From Thiohalospira sp046546335 (lineage in GTDB: Bacteria; Pseudomonadota; Gammaproteobacteria; Thiohalospirales; Thiohalospiraceae), in assembly GCF_046546335.1 (NCBI RefSeq), contig NZ_JBKGYA010000031.1: DNA of 15,415 nt. One strand, written 5' to 3'. A model generated the notes under the pieces. It worked only from the letters and a program-made list of their open reading frames with translations. It was not told the origin of the DNA and did not search any database. Positions 1-8,162 of the stretch are shown piece after piece. The translations under genes and the position numbers were made by a program. Positions within the stretch are counted from its first letter, which is position 1; each line of letters opens with the position of its first letter.

Positions 1-20
1 GGTCGTCTATCTGCTCAAGG

Positions 21-130
21 GTGGTTGGCACAAGTCCCGGATACCAGGTACGCCGTGAAGACGTCCCTGTCGGCTCGACGGCAGCATCCCTGCTGCCGAC
101 GACCTGGTATCCGGGACTTGTACCAACCAC
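21..130. repeat. Long intergenic inverted repeat, copy A of a dispersed palindromic family
   Basis: Two 29-base arms at 21-49 and 102-130 are reverse complements at 28 of 29 positions; the single difference is G28 against A123. The 52-base centre holds its own hairpin, an 8-bp stem (79-86 with 91-98, CGGCAGCA/TGCTGCCG) with a TCCC loop, and it extends by 3 more pairs past one A-A mismatch. Transcribed, this would be a very stable nested stem-loop; as DNA it could form a cruciform. Related sequence recurs near 5731-5814 and 10214-10281, always between genes. No open frame in it looks real. It resembles REP/BIME-type elements or a non-autonomous palindromic element; no target-site duplication is evident. 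A terminator role for an upstream gene is possible, but no T-tract follows. Confidence 0.85.
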
Positions 131-183
131 CAGGCCCTTTCCCGGAGAGTTGGGGGCTGCCCCGACCCAGGGCGCGCCCCACG

Positions 184-213
184 TTGGCAGCCGTGCCGGC
201 GGCTGCGTATAAT
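184..213 (+). promoter_or_regulatory. Sigma70-type promoter of ndk
   Basis: A -35 box TTGGCA (184-189, 5 of 6 consensus bases) and a perfect -10 box TATAAT (208-213) are separated by 18 bases. Transcription should start near 220, giving a leader of about 40 nt before the ndk ATG at 260. This is the best promoter match in the window and probably drives much of the downstream run through bamB. Confidence 0.8.
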
Positions 214-259
214 CGCGGGTTTTCCAATCCGTGATCCAGCGTCCATTCAGGGAGTCAGC

Positions 260-688
260 ATGGCTGTCGAGCGTACCCTCTCCATCATCAAGCCCGACGC
301 GGTGGCGCAGAACGTCATCGGCGAGATCTATTCGCGCTTCGAGCGCGCCGGTCTGCAGATCGTCGCCGCCCGCATGACCCACCTCGGTCGCGAGCAGGCC
401 GAGGGCTTCTACGCCGTCCACCGCGAGCGGCCCTTCTTCAACGCCCTGGTGGAGTTCATGATCTCCGGGCCCATCATGGTCCAGGTCCTGGAGGGTGAGG
501 ACGCCATCCGCAAGAATCGCGAGATCATGGGCGCGACCAACCCGGCCGAGGCCGAGGCGGGCACCATCCGCCATGACTATGCCGAGAGCATCGACGCCAA
601 CGCCGTCCACGGATCCGACTCCCCGGAGACGGCGGCCACCGAGATCGCCTTCTTCTTCGACAGCAACGACATCCACAGCCGCGGCTGA
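260..688 (+). CDS. ndk: Nucleoside diphosphate kinase
   Basis: Ndk is a cytosolic enzyme that moves the gamma-phosphate of ATP to other (d)NDPs through a phosphohistidine, balancing the NTP and dNTP pools. The 142-residue product has the usual bacterial length. The N-terminal TLSIIKPDAV strand carries Lys11. The active-site block NAVHGSDS puts the phosphorylated histidine at residue 117, and the C-terminal EIAFFF strand is typical. The ATG at 260 follows a GGGAG Shine-Dalgarno sequence at 250-254 and lies about 40 nt after a strong promoter. rlmN starts 25 bases after the stop, as in many gammaproteobacteria. No key residue is missing. Confidence 0.98.
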   Translation: MAVERTLSIIKPDAVAQNVIGEIYSRFERAGLQIVAARMTHLGREQAEGFYAVHRERPFFNALVEFMISGPIMVQVLEGEDAIRKNREIMGATNPAEAEAGTIRHDYAESIDANAVHGSDSPETAATEIAFFFDSNDIHSRG

Positions 689-713
689 GCAGGCCGCCGG
701 AGAGCCCGCCGCC

Positions 714-1823
714 ATGGCCACCGAGGGTCCCGCCAATCTCCTGGGTCTCGATCGTGAGGGCCTCGCCGAGTTCCTCACCGGGCTCGGCGAGAAGCCCTTC
801 CGGGCGGCGCAGGTCCAGAAATGGATCCACCAGATGGGGGTCAGCGACTTCGGGGAGATGACCAATCTCTCCAAGTCGCTGCGCGCCCGGCTGGCGGAGC
901 ACGCCCGCGTCGACGTGCCCACGGTCATCGCCGACCGGACCGCCAGCGACGGGACCCGCAAGTGGCTGCTGGAGCTGGCGGACGGCAACGCCATCGAGAC
1001 GGTCTTCATCCCGGAGGACGGCCGGGGGACCCTCTGCGTCTCCTCCCAGGTGGGCTGTGCCCTGGAGTGCAGCTTCTGCGCCACCGGCCACCAGGGCTTC
1101 AACCGCAACCTGACCTCGGCGGAGATCATCGCCCAGGTGCGGGTGGCGGCCCAGGCGCTGGGCCACGACCCGCGCTCCAGTAACCGGGTGCTCACCAATG
1201 TGGTCCTCATGGGGATGGGCGAGCCGCTGCTGAACTTCGACAACGTCGTCCGCGCCATGGCAATCATGATGGACGACAACGCCTACGGCCTGGGGCGCCG
1301 CCGGGTGACGCTGTCCACCTCCGGCGTGGTGCCCGCCCTCTACCGGCTGCGGGAGGTGAGCAACACCAGCCTCGCCATCTCCCTGCACGCCCCCAACGAC
1401 GAGCTGCGCGACGAGCTCGTACCGCTCAACCGGAAGTATCCCATCGCCGAGCTCCTGGAGGCCTGCCGCCACTACGTGGAGGGGGAGGCCCGGCGGCGGA
1501 TCACCTTCGAGTACGTCCTGATCCGCGGCGTCAACGACGCCCCGGAGCACGCCCGGGAGCTGGCCCGGCTGCTCAAGGGGATCCCCTCCAAGATCAATCT
1601 GATCCCCTTCAACCCGTTCCCCGATTCGGGGTACTCGGCGCCGGACCTGGAGGCGGTCAACGACTTCCGCGACCGCCTCATCCGGGCCGGCTACGTCACC
1701 GTTACCCGCAAGACCCGGGGCGAGGACATCGACGCCGCCTGCGGGCAGCTCGCCGGCCGGTTCCAGGACAAGACCAGGCGGCGCTTCCGCCAGGTGCCGG
1801 TGGTAGCGGAGGGGCCCGCATGA
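714..1823 (+). CDS. rlmN: Dual-specificity 23S rRNA/tRNA adenine-C2 methyltransferase RlmN
   Basis: RlmN is a radical SAM enzyme that methylates C2 of A2503 in 23S rRNA and A37 in some tRNAs, supporting ribosome fidelity. The product has 369 residues. The 4Fe-4S motif CxxxCxxC is at Cys115, Cys119 and Cys122 (GCALECSFCATG), followed by the GMGEP SAM-binding motif (167-171) and the LIPFNP segment (296-301). The methyl-carrying cysteine is Cys343 in DAACGQ, and the conserved Glu of GNAIET is residue 95. The frame is open upstream into ndk, but the ATG at 714 gives the family N-terminus (NLLGLDREGLAEFL) and has a GGAGAG ribosome site at 699-704. The last four bases overlap pilW (ATGA), so the two are probably translationally coupled. 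Confidence 0.97.
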   Translation: MATEGPANLLGLDREGLAEFLTGLGEKPFRAAQVQKWIHQMGVSDFGEMTNLSKSLRARLAEHARVDVPTVIADRTASDGTRKWLLELADGNAIETVFIPEDGRGTLCVSSQVGCALECSFCATGHQGFNRNLTSAEIIAQVRVAAQALGHDPRSSNRVLTNVVLMGMGEPLLNFDNVVRAMAIMMDDNAYGLGRRRVTLSTSGVVPALYRLREVSNTSLAISLHAPNDELRDELVPLNRKYPIAELLEACRHYVEGEARRRITFEYVLIRGVNDAPEHARELARLLKGIPSKINLIPFNPFPDSGYSAPDLEAVNDFRDRLIRAGYVTVTRKTRGEDIDAACGQLAGRFQDKTRRRFRQVPVVAEGPA

Positions 1824-2531
1824 GGCAGTGGCCGTTCGCCCTGTTCGTGGTCGCTTCCCTCCTGGTGGCCGGTTGTGGCTCGGGGCCGGAGCGGGAGGAG
1901 ACGGAGTCCGCCGAGGCGGCCGAGGCCAATGCCCGTCTGGGGCTCGCCTACCTGGAGCAGGGGGACCACCAGCGCGCCCGGAGCAAGCTCGAGCGCGCCC
2001 TGCGCTTCGACCCGGACCACGCCGAGGCCCGCCACTACCTGGCCGAGCTCTATCGGCGGCTGGGCGAGCCGGAGCGGGCCCGGGAGCACTATGCCGCCGC
2101 CCTGGATGCCGCCCCGGAGGACCCGGCGCTGAACAACAACGTCGGTGTCTTCCGTTGTGACCAGGGCGAGGTGGAGGCCGCGGTGGAGGCCTTCGAGACC
2201 GCCGCCGCAGACCCGGTCTACGAACGGCGCACCGAGGCGCTGGCGAATGCAGGCCAGTGCCTGCGCGAGGCCGAGCGGTTCGACGAGGCCGCCGAGTACT
2301 ACCGCCGCGCCCTGGACCGGGATGACCATCCCGACCGCTTGCTGCGGGAGATGGCAGAGCTGCGGATGGAACAGGGCGAGCATCTCTCCGCCCGCGGCTT
2401 CCTGGAGCGCTACCTCGACCGGGTGGACGAGCCGGGGGAGGAGGCCCTGGAGCTGGGGATCCGCATCGAACGGGCGCTGGACAATCCGGCCGGCGCCCGC
2501 CGCTACCGTCGCCAGCTGGAGGAGGGCGGGC

Positions 2532-2539
<8 letters not shown>
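1820..2539 (+). CDS. pilW: Type IV pilus biogenesis/stability lipoprotein PilW (PilF)
   Basis: PilW (PilF) is an outer-membrane TPR lipoprotein, the pilotin that helps the PilQ secretin assemble and reach the outer membrane. The 239-residue product has a lipoprotein signal peptide ending in VAGC, with lipidated Cys19 and Gly at +2, consistent with outer-membrane sorting. An acidic linker precedes four TPR units at roughly residues 34-67, 68-101, 102-136 and 139-172. The third holds NNNVGVFRCDQG and the fourth NAGQCL, both hallmarks of this family. The ATG at 1820 overlaps the rlmN stop and follows GGAGGGG at about 1807-1813. The position after rlmN is conserved, but the next gene is hisS rather than rodZ. 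Other pilus genes must lie elsewhere. Confidence 0.9.
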
Positions 2540-3836
<1,297 letters not shown>

Positions 3837-3875
3837 GGCGGCGCGCCGTGCGCGCGTGCGCAAGAGGAGGACAGC

Positions 3876-4529
3876 ATGGAAAATGGTGCAACAGACGAGG
3901 AGCGGGCAGAGGCGCTCCAGCAGTGGTGGCAGCGGTGGGGCCGGCTCATCATCGTCGGAGTCGTCATCGTCGTCCTGGCCATCGTCGGGGTACAGCTCTG
4001 GTTAGACCATCAGGCGAGTCAGGCCGAGGGGGCGGCGGCCCTCTACAGCCGCCTGCAGCTCCAGGACGGTAGCGGCTCTACCGAGACCGCCGACGAGCTG
4101 GGCCAGCGGCTCATGGAGGAGTTCTCCGGCACGCCGTACGCTGCCCTGGCGGCCCTCTATCGGGCCCGTGTGGCGGCGGACGAGGGCGATTTCGAGCGCG
4201 CCGCCGATCTGGCCGAATGGGCGGGGGAACGGGCCGAGCCGTCGGCCGTGCGACCGGCGGCGGAACTGCGGCGCGCCCGCCTGCTCCTGGAGCTGGATCG
4301 CGCTGGCGAGGCCGCCGAGCTCGCCGCCGAGGTGGCCGAGGCCAATCCGGCACATGCTGCGACCGCACGAGCCATCGAGGGTGATGCCCGGGCCGACGAG
4401 GGTGAGCTGAAGCCGGCCCTGGAGGCCTATCGCGCCGCGCGCGAGGGTGCGGAGGCCGACGCCCAGCAGCAGCTCCTGGACATGAAGATCGACGACCTCA
4501 CCAGTCGCCTCGCCGCGGAGGAATCATGA
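3876..4529 (+). CDS. yfgM: YfgM-family ancillary SecYEG translocon subunit (TPR membrane protein)
   Basis: YfgM is an inner-membrane protein with a periplasmic TPR-like domain. In E. coli it binds the SecYEG translocon and PpiD and helps hand over exported proteins. The 217-residue product has a short N-terminal cytosolic part, one membrane segment at residues 24-43 (LIIVGVVIVVLAIVGVQLWL) and an alanine- and glutamate-rich helical repeat domain. It ends with the family-typical MKIDDL stretch. The ATG at 3876 follows AGAGGAGG (3863-3870), 39 bases after hisS. The stop overlaps the bamB start by four bases (ATGA at 4526-4529), which suggests coupling of two envelope-biogenesis proteins. Family assignment rests on topology, length and the hisS-bamB context, since sequence conservation is low. 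Confidence 0.88.
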   Translation: MENGATDEERAEALQQWWQRWGRLIIVGVVIVVLAIVGVQLWLDHQASQAEGAAALYSRLQLQDGSGSTETADELGQRLMEEFSGTPYAALAALYRARVAADEGDFERAADLAEWAGERAEPSAVRPAAELRRARLLLELDRAGEAAELAAEVAEANPAHAATARAIEGDARADEGELKPALEAYRAAREGAEADAQQQLLDMKIDDLTSRLAAEES

Positions 4530-5716
4530 TTCGTATCGCCCTGGTGGCCGCCGGCAGCCTGCTACTGGCGGCCTGCGGGAGCACCCCGGTCAATCCCCCG
4601 TCGCCGCTGCCCGAGCATTCGGACCGGGTCGCCGCCGAGACCCAGTGGAAGACCCGGATCGGCCGCGGTACCGAGGGTGACCATCTGCGCCTGGCCCCCG
4701 CCGTGGGGGACGGGGCGGTCTTCGCCGCCTCCCGGGACGGCACGGTCCGCGCCGTCGAGGCCGACACCGGCCTTACCCGCTGGGAGCGGGAGATGGACAC
4801 GGAGCTGACCGGCGGCACCGGTTACGGCGACGGCCGCGTGCTCGTGGTCACCCGGGATGGCGAGGTTCGCGCCCTGGATGCCGAGACCGGCGAGCGGTTG
4901 TGGCGCGGTCAGGTCTCCGCCTCGGTCCTCTCCGCCCCGGCGGCCACCGAGGAGGTCGTCGCCGTCCACAGCAGCGATGGCAAGCTGTTCGGCCTCAACG
5001 CCGATGACGGCTCCCAGCGCTGGGTCTACGACCGCACGGTGCCCTCCCTGACCCTGCGCGGGACCAGCGCACCGCAGGTGGTGGACGGTTACTTCGTGGA
5101 CGGCTTCGGTAGCGGCCGGGTAGCGGCCATCGACCGCCGCAGCGGGTCCGTGGAGTGGGAGGCTACCGTCGCTACCGCCAGCGGCCGTTCCGAGCTGGAG
5201 CGCATGGTGGATGTGGATGCCCCGCCGGTGGTGGCCGACGGCACCGTCTACGCCGCCGCCTACCAGGGCCGGACCATCGCCGTGGACCTGGCCTCCGGCG
5301 ATACCCGCTGGAATCGGGATATCCCCGCTCATGCCGGGATCGCCATCGACGATGGCACCCTCTACGTGGTCGATTCCGAGGACCGGCTCTGGGCGCTGGA
5401 TGCCGCCAGCGGCGACACCCTCTGGCGCCTGGACGACCTGGCCTACCGCCGGCTGTCGGCGCCGGCCGTGCTGGATGACTGGCTCCTGGTGGCCGACTAC
5501 CGCGGCTACCTCCACATCCTCGACCGCGAAGAGGGCCATCTGGTGGGCCGCCACGACCTCCACGCCGAGCCGCCGGCGCCCGCCGAGCCGGACGGCCTGA
5601 GCCAGAAGCCGGTGCGCAGCGTCCTGGCCGCGCCGGTGGTGGTCGATGATGCGGTCTACCTCCTCGATCGCGCCGGCCGCCTCCAGCGGCTGAGCCTGGA
5701 GGAACGGGGCGACTAG
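4526..5716 (+). CDS. bamB: Outer membrane assembly lipoprotein BamB
   Basis: BamB is the beta-propeller lipoprotein of the BAM complex that inserts beta-barrel proteins into the outer membrane; it contacts BamA. The 396-residue product has a signal peptide with lipobox LAAC, lipidated Cys17 and Gly at +2, consistent with outer-membrane retention. The mature part is a series of PQQ-like propeller repeats with recurring [AV]-x-[DE]-x-x-[ST]-G-x-x-x-W blades such as ALDAETGERLWRG and AIDRRSGSVEWEA. The SELERMVDVDAPPVV stretch matches the conserved region of BamB that faces BamA. GGAGGA at 4517-4522 supports the ATG at 4526. The gene overlaps yfgM and is followed by 149 bases of repeat-bearing spacer before der. 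Confidence 0.95.
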   Translation: MIRIALVAAGSLLLAACGSTPVNPPSPLPEHSDRVAAETQWKTRIGRGTEGDHLRLAPAVGDGAVFAASRDGTVRAVEADTGLTRWEREMDTELTGGTGYGDGRVLVVTRDGEVRALDAETGERLWRGQVSASVLSAPAATEEVVAVHSSDGKLFGLNADDGSQRWVYDRTVPSLTLRGTSAPQVVDGYFVDGFGSGRVAAIDRRSGSVEWEATVATASGRSELERMVDVDAPPVVADGTVYAAAYQGRTIAVDLASGDTRWNRDIPAHAGIAIDDGTLYVVDSEDRLWALDAASGDTLWRLDDLAYRRLSAPAVLDDWLLVADYRGYLHILDREEGHLVGRHDLHAEPPAPAEPDGLSQKPVRSVLAAPVVVDDAVYLLDRAGRLQRLSLEERGD

Positions 5717-5721
5717 GGAGG

Positions 5722-5735
5722 CCCTGCCGGCAGGG
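5722..5735. other. 14-base perfect palindrome just after bamB
   Basis: CCCTGCCGGCAGGG is a perfect palindrome beginning five bases after the bamB stop codon. It could form a short hairpin at the mRNA 3' end and is continuous with repeat copy B. No T-tract follows (the next bases are GCGCCC), so it is not a standard intrinsic terminator. It may simply be the outer edge of the repeat element. Confidence 0.45.
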
Positions 5736-5814
5736 GCGCCCATACGGCGTATCGGTTATCAGGGACTTGCACCGACCGCGCGTCCTTGTCGGAGCAAGTA
5801 CTCGGATGCCCTGG
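5731..5814. repeat. Dispersed palindromic intergenic repeat, copy B
   Basis: Bases 5731-5773 match the reverse complement of copy A bases 27-69 at 32 of 43 ungapped positions. The right part, 5791-5814, matches copy C (10258-10281) at 21 of 24 positions. Between them, ACTTGCACCGAC (5764-5775) and GTCGGAGCAAGT (5787-5798) form a 12-base stem with one A-A mismatch. The homologous arms are therefore in inside-out order relative to copy A. The copy fills most of the bamB-der spacer. Confidence 0.75.
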
Positions 5815-5850
5815 CCCTGCTGCGAGCGGGGCCGGCCGTCGGCCCTTTCC

Positions 5851-5859
5851 TGTTAGAAT
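5851..5859 (+). promoter_or_regulatory. Extended -10 promoter element of der, probably giving a leaderless transcript
   Basis: TGTTAGAAT (5851-5859) fits the extended -10 pattern TGn-TAGAAT (5 of 6 core bases). Its last base is seven bases before the der ATG at 5866, so the predicted start of transcription falls on or next to the start codon. No good -35 box is seen at the right distance (GCCGGC at about 5831), as is usual for extended -10 promoters, and no Shine-Dalgarno sequence precedes the ATG. Confidence 0.6.
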
Positions 5860-5865
5860 GGCCCC

Positions 5866-7263
5866 ATGAAACCGATCCTCGCCCTGGTGGGCCGCCCCAA
5901 CGTGGGCAAGTCCACCCTCTTCAACCGCCTCACCCGCAGCCGGGACGCCCTGGTGGCCGACTTCCCCGGCCTTACCCGGGATCGCCAGTACGGCGAGGCC
6001 CGCGTGGGCGACCGCGACCTGGTCCTGGTGGATACCGGGGGGCTGGGCGCCGCCTCCGACGATATCGAGGCCGGGATGGAGGAACAGGCCTGGCAGGCGG
6101 TGGACGAGGCCGACGGCGTCCTCTTCCTGGTGGACGGCCGCGACGGGCTCTCCTCCGGCGACGAGGCCGTGGCGGCCGGCCTGCGCGAGCGCGGCGTCCC
6201 CGTCACCCTGGTGGTCAACAAGGGCGAGGGGCTGCCCAAGGAGGCCACGGCGGCGGAATTCCATGCCCTGGGCCTGGGCGAACCGCGGGTGATCTCCGCC
6301 GCCCACGGCCAGGGCGTCGTGTCGGCCGTGGAGGCGGCCCTGCCGCCCGCACCCGAGCCGGAGGAAGAGGCCGAGGAGGCCCCGGACCCGGGGATCCCCG
6401 TCGCCGTGGTGGGCCGGCCCAACGTCGGCAAGTCCACCCTGGTGAATCGCCTGCTGGGCGAGGAGCGGGTGCTGGTCCACGACGGCGCCGGGACCACCCG
6501 GGATGCCGTGCGCGTCCCCTTCGAGCGCGACGGCGAGCGCTGGACCCTCATCGATACCGCCGGCGTCCGTCGCCGGTCGAAGGTCCACCAGACGGTGGAG
6601 AAGTTCTCCATCGTCAAGACCCTCCAGGCGGTGGACGCCGCCGGCGTGGTCATCCTGGTCATGGATGCCCGGGAGGGGATCACCGACCAGGATGCCCATC
6701 TCATCGGCCACGTCATCGACGCCGGCCGCGCCCTGGTGCTGGCCATCAACAAGTGGGACCACCTGCCGGCGGAGCAGAAGGAGAAGGTGCGGCGGGACAT
6801 CGACCGCCGCCTGCCCTTCGTCGATTTCGCCCGCCGGCGCTTCGTCTCCGCCCTGCACGGCACCGGCGTGGGCAAGCTCCTGGACGACGCCCGGCGCGCC
6901 TGGGCCAGCGCCGACCGCGACCTCCCCACCAGCGACCTCAACCGCCTGCTGGAGGACGCCGTGGCCGCCCATCAGCCGCCCATGGTGCGCGGCCGCCGGA
7001 TCAAGCTGCGCTACGCCCACCAGGCCGGGACCCACCCGCCGACCATCGTGGTCCACGGCAACCAGGCGGCGAAGGCGCCGGAGGCCTATCGGCGCTACCT
7101 CATGAACACCTTCCGCAAGCACTTCCAGCTGGAGGGCACGCCCCTGCGCCTGGAGCTGCGCACCGGCGACAACCCCTACGCTGGCAAGAAGAACCCCCTC
7201 ACCAAGAGCCAGGAAGACAAGCGCCGCCGCGCCCGCCGCCGCGGCCGCAAGCGCTACGGCTGA
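5866..7263 (+). CDS. der: Ribosome-assembly GTPase Der (EngA)
   Basis: Der is an essential cytosolic GTPase with two tandem G domains that acts in late 50S subunit assembly. The product has 465 residues. P-loops GRPNVGKST lie at 9-17 and 183-191, with DTGG (56-59) and DTAG (230-233) as the G3 motifs. G4 of the second domain is NKWD (295-298), while the first domain has NKGE (118-121), a conservative change at the guanine-recognising Asp. An acidic linker (about 160-176) separates the domains. A KH-like domain covers about 355-438, and the tail from about 451 is very basic, as expected for rRNA contact. The ATG at 5866 has no Shine-Dalgarno sequence; an extended -10 just upstream suggests leaderless translation. 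Confidence 0.98.
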   Translation: MKPILALVGRPNVGKSTLFNRLTRSRDALVADFPGLTRDRQYGEARVGDRDLVLVDTGGLGAASDDIEAGMEEQAWQAVDEADGVLFLVDGRDGLSSGDEAVAAGLRERGVPVTLVVNKGEGLPKEATAAEFHALGLGEPRVISAAHGQGVVSAVEAALPPAPEPEEEAEEAPDPGIPVAVVGRPNVGKSTLVNRLLGEERVLVHDGAGTTRDAVRVPFERDGERWTLIDTAGVRRRSKVHQTVEKFSIVKTLQAVDAAGVVILVMDAREGITDQDAHLIGHVIDAGRALVLAINKWDHLPAEQKEKVRRDIDRRLPFVDFARRRFVSALHGTGVGKLLDDARRAWASADRDLPTSDLNRLLEDAVAAHQPPMVRGRRIKLRYAHQAGTHPPTIVVHGNQAAKAPEAYRRYLMNTFRKHFQLEGTPLRLELRTGDNPYAGKKNPLTKSQEDKRRRARRRGRKRYG

Positions 7264-7289
7264 ACCGGGCTGAACCCCCGGGACGGCAG

Positions 7290-8162
7290 TCAGTCGCCCC
7301 GAACGGCCTCGGCCAGGAGCGGCGCCAGGGGCACGGCGTTGGTGGGGTGGGCGATGGAGTCCGTGGAGTGGACGGTGCCTACACCGGCCGCGGCGATGGC
7401 CTCTTCCGCCCCTTCGGCGAAGAGGGCGTGGGTGACCACCGCGTCCACCCGGGCGGCGCCGGCGGCGAGGGCGGCCTCCGCCGCCCGGGCCAGGGTGAGC
7501 CCGGAGCTGGCGACGTCGTCCAGCAGGACCACGTCGCGGCCGTTCAGCACCGCCGGGGGCAGGGTGATGGTGACGTCGCGGTCGCCGCGCCGCTCCTTGG
7601 CCCCCACCGCCCAGTCGAGCCCCGCCGGCTCCGCCACCTTCCGGACCCACTGCTCCGACTCCGCATCGGGGCCGACCACCACCACCCCCGGCCACTGCTC
7701 GCGGATGTGGGCGCGCAGGGGGTCGGCGGCGCTCACGGCCACGGCGCGGTGGGCCGGTACCGCCTCGGCCAGGTCGCGGACCCGGTGGAGGTGGGGGTCC
7801 ACGGTGATCACGGTGTCGAAGAGGTCGGCCAGGAACTCCCCGATGATCCGCTGGCTCACCGACTCGCCGGGGTGGAAGGCGGCATCCTGGCGCATGTAGC
7901 ACAGATAGGGGGCGACCAGGGTCAACGGGCCGGCGCCGGCCTCCCGGGCGGTGCGGGCGGCCAGGAGGAGTTCGATGAGCTTGTCGTTGGGCCGGTCCAG
8001 GCTGCGGCAGAAGAGCAGCGGCTCCGGGGCCGGCGGCGGCAGGCGCAGCCGGCTCTCGCCGTCGGGGAAGCGGTGGAGCTCCACCGCTGAGGCGGGCAGC
8101 CCCAGCTCGGCGGCCAGGGCCTCGCCGGTGGCGAGGTAATCGGGGAAGGTCACCAGGTGCAT
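7290..8162 (-). CDS. Short PRPP synthetase-family protein (ribose-phosphate pyrophosphokinase), archaeal-like
   Basis: PRPP synthetases make 5-phosphoribosyl-1-pyrophosphate from ribose 5-phosphate and ATP, releasing AMP. At 290 residues this one is shorter than the usual bacterial Prs (about 315) and closer to archaeal enzymes. Visible motifs are RFPDGE (31-36), PYLCYMRQD (85-93), the metal-binding VDPHLHR (121-127), the catalytic-lysine region GAKERRGD (187-194) and the PRPP loop VVLLDDVASSGLT (211-223). The ATG at 8162 shares one base with the preceding stop (TAATG) and has GGAG inside that gene, so it is coupled to the AMP phosphorylase. It converges on der with 26 bases between, and no clear terminator is seen. 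A housekeeping prs probably lies elsewhere. The true reaction could be related but distinct, for example using another phosphorylated ribose. Confidence 0.85.
   Translation of the reverse strand: MHLVTFPDYLATGEALAAELGLPASAVELHRFPDGESRLRLPPPAPEPLLFCRSLDRPNDKLIELLLAARTAREAGAGPLTLVAPYLCYMRQDAAFHPGESVSQRIIGEFLADLFDTVITVDPHLHRVRDLAEAVPAHRAVAVSAADPLRAHIREQWPGVVVVGPDAESEQWVRKVAEPAGLDWAVGAKERRGDRDVTITLPPAVLNGRDVVLLDDVASSGLTLARAAEAALAAGAARVDAVVTHALFAEGAEEAIAAAGVGTVHSTDSIAHPTNAVPLAPLLAEAVRGD

Noticed and set aside
1..58. Possible tail of an upstream plus-strand gene ending at TGA 56-58
   Set aside because: The frame is open only from the window edge and ends inside the repeat; about 18 codons are too few to recognise or support.
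21..130. CRISPR or tandem-repeat reading of the left-edge repeats
   Set aside because: The arms are inverted, not direct, and there is no regular spacer series or cas gene.
7..246. Several short open frames at the left edge on both strands
   Set aside because: They translate the inverted repeat and the ndk promoter; none has a ribosome site or conserved sequence.
3841..3855. GCGCGC/GCGCGC hairpin between hisS and yfgM as a terminator or attenuator
   Set aside because: No T-tract follows, a strong ribosome site comes next and such pairs are common in GC-rich spacers.
3940..4000. Repetitive ATCGTC-like run in yfgM
   Set aside because: It is explained by Ile/Val codons of the single membrane segment.
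5858..5869. Three-codon frame (Met-Ala-Pro-stop) whose stop overlaps the der start as ATGA
   Set aside because: It has no ribosome site, and its ATG overlaps the candidate extended -10, so it would not be transcribed if that promoter is used. It is probably chance.
7265..7281. CCGGG/CCCGG hairpin between convergent der and the PRPP synthetase gene as a bidirectional terminator
   Set aside because: The stem is only five pairs and no T-run is present on either strand.
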